Below, piece after piece: positions 14,066-22,253 of a DNA stretch of 35,987 nucleotides. How positions within the stretch are numbered: position 1 is the stretch's first letter; each line of letters opens with the position of its first letter. The translations under genes were made by a program, and so were the position numbers. This stretch comes from Candidatus Liptonbacteria bacterium (GTDB lineage: Bacteria; Patescibacteriota; Minisyncoccia; UBA6257; 2-01-FULL-56-20). The notes under the pieces are model-generated. The model was given only the letters and a program-made list of their open reading frames with translations, was not told the origin of the DNA and did no database searches. The stretch spans positions 1 to 35,987 of the forward strand of contig JACRFR010000023.1 of NCBI GenBank assembly GCA_016212635.1, written 5' to 3'.

Positions 14066-15334
14066 ATGAAGATCCAAAACTGGAAAGAACTCGCAACCTC
14101 CGATCTGCGGCGGACGGCTTTAAATTTGGCGGAGACCGCGCTCGCGGCAATCGATACTCGCCCCGCGGTGCGGCGCGCGGTGGCGTGGGAAGATTCAAAT
14201 TTGCGGATCGGCGAAGAGCGCCTGGCCCGCGCGGCGCTCCGCCGGATCTTTTTAGTAACGGTCGGCAAGTGTGCGGGCGATGCGGCCGCGGCACTGGAGG
14301 AAATTCTGGGCGATCAGCTTGCGGCGGGAATCGCTCTGGACATAAAACCGAACTCGAGTTTACGGAAAGTCAACATCCTGGTTGGTACTCACCCCCTACC
14401 TTCCGCCGAGAATGTGGCCGCGGCCCATAAAATACTAGACCTACTGCGCGCGGCGGGGCTGCAAGCCGATGATCTGGTATTAGTAGTTGTTTCCGGCGGC
14501 GGTTCCACCTTGCTCTGCACCGATCGCCCCGCGGAGGAACGCGGGCTATTCCAAAACCTAACTCGCAGCGGCGCGACCATCCAGGAGATGAACACGGTTC
14601 GCAAACACCTCTCAATGCTGCGGGGCGGGTTTCTGGCCCAGGCGGCTTACCCGGCCCAGGTCCGCGGGCTGATATTTTCGGACGTACCGGGGAACGACAT
14701 CCAATTTATCGCTTCCGGCCCGACGGTAGCGGACGCGACCACCATCGCCGACGCGGAACAGGTGCTGGCGCGGTATGGCCTGCCTCCCGCAACCGGCTGG
14801 ATGGAAACGCCCAAAGACCCGAAGTATTTTCAAAACGTGCGAAACTTGACGGTCGTATCCAACGCAGTGGCACTCCAGGCAATGGCCGCCGCGGCGCAGT
14901 CTGCCGGTTACGCCGCAAGCGTGGTAACTGAAACCTTATCCGGCGAAGCGGCCGCTATCGGCCGCCAAGTACTCGCGGATTTGAAGGGCCGGCCGGGGCG
15001 AACAGTACTGCTCTATGGCGGCGAGACCACGGTCACAGTGCGCGGGGCGGGTCGGGGCGGCCGTAACCTGGAGGTGGCCCTGGCTGCGTTACCCGAGATC
15101 GGTGCGAACGAACTTATTCTGACTTTGGCCACGGACGGGCACGACAATGGTCCCTGGTCGGGCGCGATCTGTGATATAATCACCCAGGCGTCCGCGAACC
15201 AGATCCATCTCCAGCCCGACGCTTTCTTGGCCGGGAATGACTCTTATGGATTTTTCGAATTAGTCGGCAACTATCTGGTAACCGGACCGACCGGGGCCAA
15301 CGTGTCGGATATAATCATCGCGCTCAAGGAGTAG
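14066..15334 (+). CDS. Glycerate 2-kinase (DUF4147/MOFRL type)
   Basis: Phosphorylates D-glycerate to 2-phosphoglycerate, feeding lower glycolysis. The 422-residue protein has the N-terminal DUF4147 domain (VGKCAGDAAAALEEI, then HPLPSAENVAAA, then the glycine loop VVSGGGSTLL) and the C-terminal MOFRL domain (LLYGGETTVTVRGAGRGGRNLEVALAAL, ATDGHDNGP, GAICD). Length is as expected for the family. It is followed by PEP synthase, which acts next to 2-phosphoglycerate and PEP, so a shared role in gluconeogenesis or organic-acid use is reasonable. There is no ribosome binding site. Confidence 0.88.
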   Translation: MKIQNWKELATSDLRRTALNLAETALAAIDTRPAVRRAVAWEDSNLRIGEERLARAALRRIFLVTVGKCAGDAAAALEEILGDQLAAGIALDIKPNSSLRKVNILVGTHPLPSAENVAAAHKILDLLRAAGLQADDLVLVVVSGGGSTLLCTDRPAEERGLFQNLTRSGATIQEMNTVRKHLSMLRGGFLAQAAYPAQVRGLIFSDVPGNDIQFIASGPTVADATTIADAEQVLARYGLPPATGWMETPKDPKYFQNVRNLTVVSNAVALQAMAAAAQSAGYAASVVTETLSGEAAAIGRQVLADLKGRPGRTVLLYGGETTVTVRGAGRGGRNLEVALAALPEIGANELILTLATDGHDNGPWSGAICDIITQASANQIHLQPDAFLAGNDSYGFFELVGNYLVTGPTGANVSDIIIALKE

Positions 15335-15349
15335 AATATGGATAGCAAA

Positions 15350-15385
15350 TTATTCTAATTAACCTAATTATTCTAAGTGCTCTAA
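15350..15385 (+). repeat. 9-bp tandem array, left half
   Basis: Four units of period 9: TTATTCTAA, TTAACCTAA, TTATTCTAA, GTGCTCTAA. The units are the reverse complement of those at 15422-15495, so the two arrays could pair over the roughly 36 bases between them. Confidence 0.75.
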
Positions 15386-15421
15386 ACAATGACCGATGAT
15401 CCAAGTTCCAATTTGGGTCAG

Positions 15422-15495
15422 TTAGAACAATTAGAATAATTTCCACTATTGGGGATTGTTTAGAATAATTAGAGTAATTAGAACAATTAGGTCAA
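15422..15495 (+). repeat. 9-bp tandem arrays, right half
   Basis: TTAGAACAA, TTAGAATAA (15422-15439), a 20-base interruption, then TTAGAATAA, TTAGAGTAA, TTAGAACAA, TTAGGTCAA (15460-15495). Period 9, opposite orientation to 15350-15385. The arrays fill most of the 190-base gap before ppsA and are very AT-rich, so they may also affect the ppsA promoter, for which I see only a weak -10 (TAATAC, 15513-15518). Confidence 0.75.
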
Positions 15496-15524
15496 TTATA
15501 AATTAAGGTAGTTAATACTTACAT

Positions 15525-17972
15525 ATGATTTCCAAGAAACTAGTAATTCCTCTAGACAAAGTCACCCTACGTGACGTGCCAAGCGTCGGCGGCAAAAATG
15601 CGTCCCTGGGCGAACTGCTGCACGATCTGGCCCCCCAAGGAGTCCGTATTCCCGGCGGTTTTGCGGTTACGGCGGAGGCCTATCGCTTCTTCTTACAAGA
15701 AACTGGCCTGGATAGGACCATCCGCCGCACTCTCAAGGGCCTGAACGTCCACGATCTGGCCGACCTGGCCCGGCGCGGCCTCTCGGTGCGCGAGGCGATC
15801 CGCGGCACGGAATTGCCGAAACCACTGGCCCAAGCGATCCGCAGATCCTACGCACAGATGGAACGGCACTATGGCCGTAAAGTGGACGTGGCGGTGCGCT
15901 CCAGCGCGACGGCGGAAGACCTGCCCGGGGCGAGCTTCGCCGGCGAGCATGAAACCTTCTTAAACATGCGCGGCGCCGAGGAGGTGCTGGCCGCGGTCCG
16001 CGCGGCGATGGCATCTCTCTTTACCAATCGAGCGATCTCCTATCGCGTGGACAAGGGCTTTGACCATTTTAAAGTGGCTCTCTCGGTCGGCGTCCAAAAA
16101 ATGGTTCGGTCGGATCTGGGTTGCTCCGGCGTGATGTTCACCCTGGATACCGAGTCCGGTTTTAAAGACGTGGTTCTGATCAATGGCGCCTGGGGCTTGG
16201 GTGAGTTGATCGTACAGGGGGAGGTTACGCCCGACGAATTTCTGGTTTTTAAACCGACCCTGGCGGACGGTCGGCACGCGCTGATCTCTAAACGCCTGGG
16301 CGTCAAGAATCGCAAGTTTGTGTACAACTCCAATCGCGGCTTGCACAGCATCAAGCTAGCCAAGACCTCGCCGCGGGAGCTGGGCACATTCGTGCTAACC
16401 GAGAATGAAGTGCTGACCCTGGCCCGCTGGGGCGCGGCGATTGAAAAGCACTACAGCGCTCGTGCTAAGCGCTGGACGCCCATGGATATCGAGTGGGCCA
16501 AAGACGGCCGCACCGGGGAACTCTTCATCGTCCAGGCGCGGCCGGAAACGATCCATGCCGGGCGGGACTACGCCAAAGTCCGGCAGTATACGCGCACCCA
16601 AGACGCTCCGGTCCTGGTCCGAGGAGCGGCGGTCGGAAGCGCCATCGCGTCCGGGACCGCGCGGGTAATTTTAGACGCCAAACATATCCGCGAGTTCAAA
16701 CCCGGCGAGGCGCTGGTTACGACCATGACCGATCCGGACTGGGAGCCGATCATGAAGATCGCGGCCGCCATCGTAACCAACAAAGGGGGACGGACCAGTC
16801 ACGCCGCGATCGTCTCGCGCGAGTTGGGCATCCCTTGCGTAGTGGGTACCGAGCGCGCCACCCGCAAAATTAGAACCGGTCAGAAGATAACCGTGGACGC
16901 ATCGGGTAATGAGGGTCTGGTCCTCCAAGGCACGGTGCCGTTTCACATCACCGAGCATGACGTGAAGAAAATGCCCCAGACGCGCACCGAGATCATGGTC
17001 AACGTGGCGATTCCGGATAGCGCCTTCGCCGCTTCTTTCCTGCCGGTTCGGGGGGTAGGGTTGGCCCGGGAGGAGTTCATTATTGCTTCCCAGATCGGCG
17101 TTCACCCGTTGGCCGCGCTCCATTTTAAAAAATTACCGCCTGTTCTGCGCCGCAAGATCCATAAACAAATGGCTGGCTGGACCGACCCGGTAGAGTATTA
17201 TGTGGACAAGCTGGCCTACGGCATCGCCAAGATCGGCGCCGCCTTTTATCCCCGGCCGGTCATCGTACGCTTCTCGGATTTCAAAACTAACGAGTACCGC
17301 ACCTTGCCGGGCGGAGAGCTGTACGAACCCAAGGAAGAGAATCCTATGATCGGCTGGCGGGGCGCGTCCCGTTATTACCATCCCGATTTCGCGCCGGCTT
17401 TCGCCTTGGAGTGCCGGGCGCTCCGAAAAGCCCGCACGGACATGGGGCTGACCAATATTATTCCGATGATACCTTTCTGCCGTACGTCGGAGGAGGGTCG
17501 AAAAGTAGTGGCGCTGATGAAAAAACACGGCCTGGATCGAGCCACGGACAAAACTTTAAAGGTTTATGTGATGTGCGAAATACCCGCGAACGTAATTCTG
17601 GCAGACCAGTTCTTAAATATATTCGATGGCATGTCCATTGGCTCCAATGACCTGACCCAGCTTACGGTGGGCATTGATCGCGATGGTAGCGCCTTGGTGC
17701 GGGGTATCGCCAACGAGAACGACCCTTCGGTCCGGCAATTAATCACAGAGGCGATCCAGCGCTGTCGGGCGCGGCATAAGTACATCGGGATCTGCGGCCA
17801 GGGGCCGTCGGATATGCCGGACTTCGCGCAATTTCTAGTTAAACAGGGGATAGAGAGCATGTCGCTCAATCCGGACTCGGTCGTGCCCACTTTGCTCGCA
17901 GTGGCCAGACTGGAAAAGAAAATAGCGAAGAGCGAAAAGCGAAGAGCGAAAAGCGAAAAGAGAGAGAAATAA
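15525..17972 (+). CDS. ppsA: Phosphoenolpyruvate synthase
   Basis: Makes PEP from pyruvate and ATP (with AMP and phosphate as products). The 815-residue protein has the N-terminal ATP-grasp nucleotide domain (SVGGKNASLGELL; VAVRSSATAEDLPGASFAGEHETFLN), the swivelling phosphohistidine domain with GGRTSHAAIVSRELG (H426), and the C-terminal PEP-utilising TIM barrel (MCEIPANVILADQF; GSNDLTQLTVGIDRD; GICGQGPSD with C757). The enzyme normally ends soon after SLNPDSVVPTLLAVARLEK; here a tail of about 20 residues rich in Lys, Glu, Ser and Arg is added by a 7-bp DNA array (17924-17965). Together with glycerate kinase it suggests a PEP-pyruvate branch, in which PpsA may also run in the ATP-forming direction. 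Confidence 0.95.
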   Translation: MISKKLVIPLDKVTLRDVPSVGGKNASLGELLHDLAPQGVRIPGGFAVTAEAYRFFLQETGLDRTIRRTLKGLNVHDLADLARRGLSVREAIRGTELPKPLAQAIRRSYAQMERHYGRKVDVAVRSSATAEDLPGASFAGEHETFLNMRGAEEVLAAVRAAMASLFTNRAISYRVDKGFDHFKVALSVGVQKMVRSDLGCSGVMFTLDTESGFKDVVLINGAWGLGELIVQGEVTPDEFLVFKPTLADGRHALISKRLGVKNRKFVYNSNRGLHSIKLAKTSPRELGTFVLTENEVLTLARWGAAIEKHYSARAKRWTPMDIEWAKDGRTGELFIVQARPETIHAGRDYAKVRQYTRTQDAPVLVRGAAVGSAIASGTARVILDAKHIREFKPGEALVTTMTDPDWEPIMKIAAAIVTNKGGRTSHAAIVSRELGIPCVVGTERATRKIRTGQKITVDASGNEGLVLQGTVPFHITEHDVKKMPQTRTEIMVNVAIPDSAFAASFLPVRGVGLAREEFIIASQIGVHPLAALHFKKLPPVLRRKIHKQMAGWTDPVEYYVDKLAYGIAKIGAAFYPRPVIVRFSDFKTNEYRTLPGGELYEPKEENPMIGWRGASRYYHPDFAPAFALECRALRKARTDMGLTNIIPMIPFCRTSEEGRKVVALMKKHGLDRATDKTLKVYVMCEIPANVILADQFLNIFDGMSIGSNDLTQLTVGIDRDGSALVRGIANENDPSVRQLITEAIQRCRARHKYIGICGQGPSDMPDFAQFLVKQGIESMSLNPDSVVPTLLAVARLEKKIAKSEKRRAKSEKREK
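17924..17965 (+). repeat. 7-bp tandem array (AGCGAAR) extending ppsA
   Basis: Units AGCGAAG, AGCGAAA, AGCGAAG, AGCGAAA, AGCGAAA, AGAGAGA. The array is translated as the terminal tail of PpsA (AKSEKRRAKSEKR). The same unit occurs inside gdh (21087-21128) and between genes at 32345-32372. After the stop codon another simple array, based on ATTCGT, covers about 17981-18016. Confidence 0.85.
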
Positions 17973-18051
17973 TATCATCTCATTCGTATATTCGTATCAA
18001 TTCGTCCACCTTCGTTAAAACTTCGGCGGATAAATATTTCGTAGCTAAATT

Positions 18052-19062
18052 ATGAAGATTGCTTTTTTCGAACTGGAGGGCTGGGAAAAAGAACAGATCC
18101 TGGGGAGCTTCCCGCTGGGCAGTGCGGAGCTGCTCGCGGCCAAGCTGGACGAGCACACCCTGCCGGATCGCACCGACTTTGAAGTTATTTCGGTCTTTGT
18201 CGGTTCCCGAGTGAACGCGGCGGTGCTGGACCACCTTCCTAATCTCAAGCTGATTACCACTCGCTCCACCGGCTACGACCACATTGATTTGCCTGCTTGC
18301 CGGGCCCGGAATGTGGCCGTGGCGTACGTGCCCGGCTACGGAGATAATACGGTGGCGGAGTTCGCGTTTGGACTGCTCTTGGCCGTGATGCGCAAGATCT
18401 ACCAGGGTATCGATCGGGTCAAGGAACACGGCTCTTTCGATCTCGCGGGACTGCGCGGTTGCGACTTGAAGGGTAAGACTTTAGGCGTGATCGGTACCGG
18501 CCGCATCGGCAAGGAAGTTGTTCGGATCGGTTTGGGTTTCGGCATGCAGGTCGCCGCCTTCGACCTTTTCCCGGATGTAGCCTTTGCCGCGCAAGCGGGC
18601 ATCCGTTACATGTCTTTGGATGAACTGCTGGCCAGCTCCGACGCGATCACTGTCCACTGCCCCCTGACCGATCAAACTCGGCACCTTTTGAACAGCCAGC
18701 GCCTAGAACACGTCAAGCGCGGGGCGTTTCTGATCAACACCGCGCGGGGCGGCATTATCGAGACGGAGGCGCTGGTTCAAGCTCTGCAAAACGGCACTAT
18801 CGCCGGTGCGGGCCTGGACGTGATCGAGGAGGAAGGAGAAACTAAGGACGAGTTGAACTTTCTGACCCAGGCCCATCCGCGCGCCGAAGAACTGCGCACC
18901 CTGGTGGAGAATCACATCTTAATGCGCATGCCGAACGTCTTGGTCACGCCCCACATGGCGTTTAATTCCCAGGAAGCGCTGGGCCGAATTTTGAAGACCA
19001 CGATTGACAGTGTCCAAAGTTTTTTGGAAGGCAAACCGGCCAATCTGGTGCCGGAGGGTTAG
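18052..19062 (+). CDS. ldhA: D-2-hydroxyacid dehydrogenase, D-lactate dehydrogenase-like
   Basis: Probably interconverts pyruvate and D-lactate with NAD(H), a fermentative end step. The 336-residue protein has the D-isomer-specific fold: N-terminal catalytic part (RSTGYDHIDLPACR), Rossmann motif GVIGTGRIGKEV, substrate Arg in INTARGGII, Glu in the GAGLDVIEEEGE segment, and the catalytic His in TPHMAFNSQEA. The insertion after GLDV with an EEEGETKDEL stretch is typical of D-LDH rather than of glyoxylate or phosphoglycerate reductases. Substrate cannot be proved by eye. It follows ppsA after 79 bases, next to a set of pyruvate/PEP genes. Confidence 0.85.
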   Translation: MKIAFFELEGWEKEQILGSFPLGSAELLAAKLDEHTLPDRTDFEVISVFVGSRVNAAVLDHLPNLKLITTRSTGYDHIDLPACRARNVAVAYVPGYGDNTVAEFAFGLLLAVMRKIYQGIDRVKEHGSFDLAGLRGCDLKGKTLGVIGTGRIGKEVVRIGLGFGMQVAAFDLFPDVAFAAQAGIRYMSLDELLASSDAITVHCPLTDQTRHLLNSQRLEHVKRGAFLINTARGGIIETEALVQALQNGTIAGAGLDVIEEEGETKDELNFLTQAHPRAEELRTLVENHILMRMPNVLVTPHMAFNSQEALGRILKTTIDSVQSFLEGKPANLVPEG

Positions 19063-19110
19063 GGTTTTGAAGTATAAAAAGTCAGTTAATATCAGGTCCG
19101 TGCCTGGGGA

Positions 19111-19139
19111 TTGGTGTTGTCCGGGCTTGGGTATATACT
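19111..19139 (+). promoter_or_regulatory. Sigma70-like promoter before glutaredoxin gene
   Basis: TTGGTG (19111-19116), a 17-base spacer and TATACT (19134-19139). The predicted start is about 85 bases before the glutaredoxin ATG at 19231, leaving a leader that contains a short 7-bp array. Confidence 0.5.
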
Positions 19140-19182
19140 GTCTGTCCGGCGGGGTTCCGGCCGGAGCCGAAAATCCCGTCAA

Positions 19183-19207
19183 CAGTCAGTAGTCAAAGGT
19201 CAATAGT
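19183..19207. repeat. Short 7-bp array (AGTCAAA type)
   Basis: Units AGTCAGT, AGTCAAA, GGTCAAT, AGTT in the leader of the glutaredoxin gene. Related to the GTCAATA/GTCAAAG arrays elsewhere in the window. Confidence 0.6.
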
Positions 19208-19230
19208 TATTAAAATAATTACTAAAATTC

Positions 19231-19467
19231 ATGCCCAACATTACAATTTATTCCACGCCCTCGTGTGTCTACTGTAAAATGGCCAAGGCTTTCTTCCAGA
19301 AAAACCAGGTTACCTATACCGAAAAAGATGTGGCCGTCGACACTGTCGCCCGGGACGACATGGTTCAGAAGTCGGGGCAGCTTGGGGTGCCGGTAATCGA
19401 CATTGACGGTACCATCGTGGTCGGCTTCGATCAGCCCCGCCTCCGCGAACTGTTAAAGTTAAAATAG
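19231..19467 (+). CDS. Glutaredoxin-like protein
   Basis: A 78-residue single-domain glutaredoxin fold with the active site C12-V-Y-C15 in YSTPSCVYCKMAKAFF, the cis-proline segment GVPVIDIDG and the C-terminal VVGFDQPRLREL helix. It is close to the NrdH/YruB-type small glutaredoxins, which reduce disulfides in enzymes such as ribonucleotide reductase using thioredoxin reductase or thiols. No partner gene lies next to it. Length is normal. Confidence 0.88.
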   Translation: MPNITIYSTPSCVYCKMAKAFFQKNQVTYTEKDVAVDTVARDDMVQKSGQLGVPVIDIDGTIVVGFDQPRLRELLKLK

Positions 19468-19468
19468 T

Positions 19469-19545
19469 ATTGACCATCGACCATTGACGCTTGACCATTG
19501 ACGCTTGACTCTTGACTCCTGACTTCTGACCCCTGACACTCGATC
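19469..19545. repeat. 7-bp tandem array (TTGACCA / TTGACGC / TTGACTC type)
   Basis: About ten degenerate units based on CNNTTGA or CNNCTGA fill the whole gap between the glutaredoxin stop and the ndh start codon. It is the longest 7-bp array in the window. It contains many copies of TTGAC, so an accidental -35 is possible. Confidence 0.8.
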
Positions 19546-19546
19546 C

Positions 19547-20785
19547 ATGACCCGGATACTTATCCTGGGCGGCGGCTTCGGCGGCACTTATCTGCTGCGC
19601 TCGCTTCGCCGTAAAATCGCACCCTCGCAGATTACTTTAGTAACTCGGGACGACTACTTTACGTTCACCCCTTTGCTCCACGAGGTTGCGACCGGCGGCT
19701 TGGCCCCCGCCACCATCACCGAACCGCTCCGCGATCTGAACGAAGATAACCGAGTGGGCCTGGCCCGAGCGGAAATTCGACGGATACGTCTCCAGGATCG
19801 CGTGGTCGAAACCGATCAAGGAGAAATCTCCTACGATTGCTTGGCGGTCGCGCTGGGTTCGGAATCGGAGGATCATGGCACGCCCGGAGTTGCCGAGCAC
19901 GCTCTGATCTTGAAGTCCTTGTCCGATGCAGTCCGGATCAAGAACCATGTTTTAAATCAGGTTCAAGCGGCGGCTCGCGCCACGAATCCGGTCGAGCAAC
20001 AAAGGCTCGCGCGGGTGGTGGTGGTCGGCGGCGGCGCGACCGGAATAGAGTTGGCTGCGGAGCTCGCGGATCTCTACCGGCACACTTTGCGCGGCCTCTA
20101 TCCCGAGCTTTTTCGAGATACTAGATTCGGTCCCGAGTTGGTTCTGCTGGCCAAGGCCGATGAACTTTTGTCTTATCTACCCCCATACTTCCGTACGCGC
20201 AGTCATACCGCGCTCACGCGGATGGGAGTCGTTGTACGCTTGGGCGTCACGGTTACGGCAGTCGGTACGCAGGGGGTCCGGCTCATGGGTGGCGAGGAAA
20301 TAGCTAGCGGCACGGTCTTATGGGCGGCGGGAGTGAGGCCTAGCCGGGTAGAGTTTCAGCCGGCGGTGCCGCGGTCCGCTCGCGGGCGAGTAATCGTTTC
20401 CCCGAATCTAAATTTAGCGGAGTTTCCGGAAGTATTCGTTCTGGGCGACATGGGGACCCCGGCTGGTCTCCCCGTGCCGGAGTTGGCCCAGGCGGCGACC
20501 AAAGAGGCGGAAGTGGTTGCGGGGAATATTCTCCGTCACCTGGCCCGGCGGCCGCTCCGGCCATTTCGCTATCGTTCTTCGGGCAGTCTGCTGTCCTTGG
20601 GTCGCTGGCAGGCGATCGCGCAGATCGGCCCGGTACATTTAAGGGGACCGTTTGCCTGGTGGTTGTGGCGGACGATCTATTTGAGTAAACTATTGACCGG
20701 GCGCAAGCGCTTGGCGGTCGCGCTGGAATGGACGGTCAATCTTTTCCGTCCTCGCGATACCCGCATAGTGAACGACAATCATTAA
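19547..20785 (+). CDS. ndh: Type II NADH dehydrogenase (NDH-2)
   Basis: A peripheral-membrane flavoenzyme that oxidises NADH and passes electrons to quinone without pumping protons. The 412-residue protein has the FAD-binding motif LILGGGFGGTYLL at the N-terminus, the flavin-contact segment DDYFTFTPLLHEVATGG, the second dinucleotide motif VVVVGGGATGIELAAELADL for NADH, and the FAD-binding end VFVLGDMG..PELAQAATKEAEVVAGNI. The C-terminus (PFAWWLWRTIYLSKLLTGRKRL) is the amphipathic membrane anchor typical of NDH-2. In a fermentative cell lacking visible respiratory genes, it could serve NAD+ regeneration with scavenged quinones or oxygen. The stop codon TAA lies in a 7-bp array. Confidence 0.9.
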   Translation: MTRILILGGGFGGTYLLRSLRRKIAPSQITLVTRDDYFTFTPLLHEVATGGLAPATITEPLRDLNEDNRVGLARAEIRRIRLQDRVVETDQGEISYDCLAVALGSESEDHGTPGVAEHALILKSLSDAVRIKNHVLNQVQAAARATNPVEQQRLARVVVVGGGATGIELAAELADLYRHTLRGLYPELFRDTRFGPELVLLAKADELLSYLPPYFRTRSHTALTRMGVVVRLGVTVTAVGTQGVRLMGGEEIASGTVLWAAGVRPSRVEFQPAVPRSARGRVIVSPNLNLAEFPEVFVLGDMGTPAGLPVPELAQAATKEAEVVAGNILRHLARRPLRPFRYRSSGSLLSLGRWQAIAQIGPVHLRGPFAWWLWRTIYLSKLLTGRKRLAVALEWTVNLFRPRDTRIVNDNH

Positions 20786-20838
20786 TCATTAATCATTAAT
20801 CATCCGTCATCCATCATTAATCATTAATCATTACTAAT
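20778..20838. repeat. 7-bp tandem array (ATTAATC type)
   Basis: Units ATTAATC repeated, with the variants ATCCGTC and ATCCATC in the middle, then ATTAATC again. The array provides the TAA stop of ndh and runs to three bases before the gdh start. Confidence 0.85.
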
Positions 20839-20841
20839 CCC

Positions 20842-22005
20842 ATGCCTCCCGAAATTATCCCGGATCAATTTGGTCCCGAGTACGTTATTCAAGTATCCGA
20901 TTCCTCGGTGGGTATGAAAGGCTTTTTGGTGATCGACAACACCGCGCGCGGCCCGGGCAAGGGCGGTCTGCGCATGACGCCGAACGTCACTGCCGAGGAG
21001 GTCTTCCGCTTGGCGCGGGCCATGACCTGGAAAAATGCGCTGGCGGATATTCCTTTTGGCGGCGCCAAGTCCGGCATTGTATGGGAAGCGAGGAGCGAAG
21101 AGGGAAGAGCGAAGAGTGAAGAACGAAAAAGGAGCTACGTCCAAAGTTTTGCCCGGGCGCTCAAACCACTACTGATTAAAAAATATATCGCCGGTCCGGA
21201 TGTGAGTTCCGGCGAAAGAGAAATGCAGTGGTTCGTGGAGGCGGTGGGGAATTGGCGGGCCGCGACCGGCAAGCCGGCCAACTACTGCATGAGCGTTTTT
21301 GGCAAGGAGGGGGAGCGCTGCGGCATTCCCCACGAGTTCGGCTCGACCGGTTTCGGCGTGGTCAAGTCCGCCGCGGTGGCGGCCGAGATCGCGGGGATTA
21401 ATTTGAAAGGCGCGAGGGTGGCCATCCACGGTTTCGGCAATGTGGGCACTTTCGCCTACCAGTACTTGACCGAGATGGGCGCCACGGTGGTGGCGCTGGC
21501 TGACCGGCTGGGAGCGGTTTACTCGTCGCGCGGTTTTGAGAAGCGGGCGATAGCCGATGCCATCCAAAACAAGAAAGAACTAACAAAAGTTTTTCCCAAG
21601 AATAAAATACCGTCGGAGGATTTCTGGTCCTTGCCGGTGGATATTCTGATCCCGGCTTCGGTGACTGATGTTATTCATGAAAAAAATTATCGCGGCATCC
21701 AGGCGCGCCTGATCGTAGAAGGCGGCAATATTCCCATGCGGGAAGAGATCGAAGAAAAGCTTTTCGCCAAAGGCGTTGTGATCGTGCCGGACTTTGTGGC
21801 CAATGCCGGCGGGGTGATCTCCTCCTATGCGGAGTACCGCGGCTATAACCCCAAGCGCATGTTCGAGCTGGTGGAGCGGAAAATCACCAAGACTACCCGC
21901 CGGGTCCTGGAATTAAGCGCCAAGCGGAAAATAAGCCCCCGGCGAGTAGCGCTAGAATTGGCCCAAAAACTGGTTCGGGAACGAATGGCTAAGCGGCGCA
22001 GCTAG
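20842..22005 (+). CDS. Glu/Leu/Phe/Val dehydrogenase family (glutamate dehydrogenase-like)
   Basis: NAD(P)-dependent oxidative deamination of an amino acid, most likely glutamate. The 387-residue protein carries the family's substrate-binding KGGLRM, the catalytic Lys in PFGGAKSGI, the GPDVSS segment, and a Rossmann domain with VAIHGFGNVGTFAYQYL. The C-terminal ADFVANAGGVISSYAEY equivalent (VPDFVANAGGVISSYAEY) is intact. At the point just after GGAKSGI where relatives have a short variable DPKKLS-like loop, a 7-bp array encodes EARSEEGRAKSEERKRS; the frame is kept and catalytic residues are untouched. Length is slightly below the usual 410-450. There is no ribosome binding site. Confidence 0.9.
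   Translation: MPPEIIPDQFGPEYVIQVSDSSVGMKGFLVIDNTARGPGKGGLRMTPNVTAEEVFRLARAMTWKNALADIPFGGAKSGIVWEARSEEGRAKSEERKRSYVQSFARALKPLLIKKYIAGPDVSSGEREMQWFVEAVGNWRAATGKPANYCMSVFGKEGERCGIPHEFGSTGFGVVKSAAVAAEIAGINLKGARVAIHGFGNVGTFAYQYLTEMGATVVALADRLGAVYSSRGFEKRAIADAIQNKKELTKVFPKNKIPSEDFWSLPVDILIPASVTDVIHEKNYRGIQARLIVEGGNIPMREEIEEKLFAKGVVIVPDFVANAGGVISSYAEYRGYNPKRMFELVERKITKTTRRVLELSAKRKISPRRVALELAQKLVRERMAKRRS
21087..21128 (+). repeat. 7-bp tandem array (AGCGAAG) inside gdh
   Basis: Six units (AGCGAGG, AGCGAAG, AGGGAAG, AGCGAAG, AGTGAAG, AACGAAA), 42 bp in all, a multiple of 21 so the frame is preserved. It encodes a highly charged loop on the glutamate-dehydrogenase-like protein. Same unit as in ppsA and at 32345. 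Confidence 0.9.
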
Positions 22006-22105
22006 CGTTTTAATTTACACCGGAAGAATCGTATCCAAACCCCGCATCTCATCCTTGCCAACTTATGGGTAGCGGCTGCTTAGGGCGGGGATAGCAAAAT
22101 ATAAA

Positions 22106-22145
22106 ATCTGCTAGTTTGACAACGATCGTTGTCAAACTAGCAGAT
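22106..22145. repeat. 40-bp perfect palindrome
   Basis: ATCTGCTAGTTTGACAACGA is followed directly by its exact reverse complement, with no loop. It lies in the 248-base gap between gdh and the tldD-like gene. TTGACA occurs in both arms, so outward -35 boxes are possible, but I see no matching -10. No T-run follows. It could be a binding site for a dimeric protein, a cruciform, or a terminator-like relic. A direct repeat AACCACACTCC x2 follows. Confidence 0.85.
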
Positions 22146-22253
22146 AAGATAACCACACTCCAACCACACTCCAAAATTGACTTAACTGTCAAGTTGTTTT
22201 AGTTTTTAGCGAGCGTCTAGAAAATTTAAAATGACGCAAAAAGGAGGCCCAAA

